From assembly GCF_002119725.1 (NCBI RefSeq), contig NZ_CP021109.1, positions 4,030,001 through 4,094,000 of the forward strand: a DNA stretch of 64,000 nt, read 5' to 3'. Positions within the stretch are counted from its first letter, which is position 1, and each line of letters opens with the position of its first letter. The position numbers and the translations under genes were made by a program. This DNA comes from Bordetella genomosp. 9 (GTDB taxonomy: Bacteria > Pseudomonadota > Gammaproteobacteria > Burkholderiales > Burkholderiaceae_B). Below, in pieces: positions 63,908 through 64,000 of the stretch. Under the pieces are notes generated by a model. That model was not told the origin of the DNA, searched no databases, and saw only the letters and a list, made by a program, of their open reading frames with translations.

Positions 63908-64000
63908 CATCCCGCAGGCAATGCCCACCGTCAGCAGCGCCGTGCCGCCGTAGCTCATGAAGGGCAGCGGCACGCCGACCACCGGCAGAATGCCGGTAAC
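63869..64000 (-). CDS. rodA: Rod-shape-determining protein RodA, C-terminal part (runs off window)
   Basis: Only 43 codons plus the stop are present. The translation VTGILPVVGVPLPFMSYGGT followed by ALLTVGIACGMLMSVNRHR is the conserved C terminus of SEDS-family RodA, the elongation-specific peptidoglycan polymerase. FtsW has a similar end but usually LPTKGLTLPLMSYGGS, so RodA is favoured. The gene overlaps mutY tail to tail. Confidence 0.88.
   Translation of the reverse strand, partial: VTGILPVVGVPLPFMSYGGTALLTVGIACGMLMSVNRHRTTKR

Overview
The window is GC-rich, gene-dense chromosomal DNA. It most probably comes from a Bordetella- or Achromobacter-like member of the Alcaligenaceae (Burkholderiales). 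This is inferred from four Bug-type periplasmic receptors without membrane partners, the argJ/ATPase/Nudix-ThiE string, the DUF3460-scpA-panC and pilD-coaE-zapD blocks, and the many LysR and MarR regulators. No rRNA, tRNA, CRISPR array, phage or insertion sequence was recognised. The first and last genes (an SDR and rodA) run off the ends.

Layout. 0-2.6 kb: a leftward salicylyl-CoA/anthraniloyl-CoA hydroxylase-reductase fusion and an SDR. 2.7-6.4 kb: a complete siaABCD-type operon (PP2C phosphatase, kinase, partner-switch protein, diguanylate cyclase). 6.7-11.5 kb: a leftward livKHMGF-type ABC importer, divergent from an alpha/beta hydrolase-marR pair (11.6-13.0 kb). A similar ATAGTT-based operator lies in front of the hydroxylase gene and in the importer/hydrolase divergent region, so the MarR protein may control both arms of a catabolic regulon that is split by the sia operon.

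13.0-17.4 kb: a membrane protein of unknown function, argJ, a DUF815 ATPase and a Nudix-ThiE fusion. 17.4-26.6 kb: an mdtABC-type RND pump with its outer-membrane factor. 26.7-36.6 kb: zapD, coaE, pilD, an NlpE-like lipoprotein, a stand-alone LuxR domain, panC, scpA, a DUF3460 gene, an MFS exporter, glpK and a LysR gene. 36.8-39.1 kb: a CoA-transferase/Bug pair.

39.1-51.6 kb: a gentisate catabolic island. It holds a divergent LysR regulator, gentisate 1,2-dioxygenase, fumarylpyruvate hydrolase, maleylpyruvate isomerase, a 3-hydroxybenzoate 6-hydroxylase-like enzyme, two further flavoproteins, a PchB-like chorismate-mutase-fold protein and three Bug receptors. Together these can convert 3-hydroxybenzoate through gentisate, maleylpyruvate and fumarylpyruvate to fumarate and pyruvate. 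51.9-56.1 kb: an aapJQMP amino-acid importer. 56.4-64 kb: ftsEX, an orphan cheD, a fused indolepyruvate ferredoxin oxidoreductase, mutY and the 3' end of rodA.

The most unusual non-coding signal is a family of palindromic repeats (nine copies at four loci). Every locus begins 0 to 18 bases after a stop codon and lies in the sense orientation of the gene just ended.
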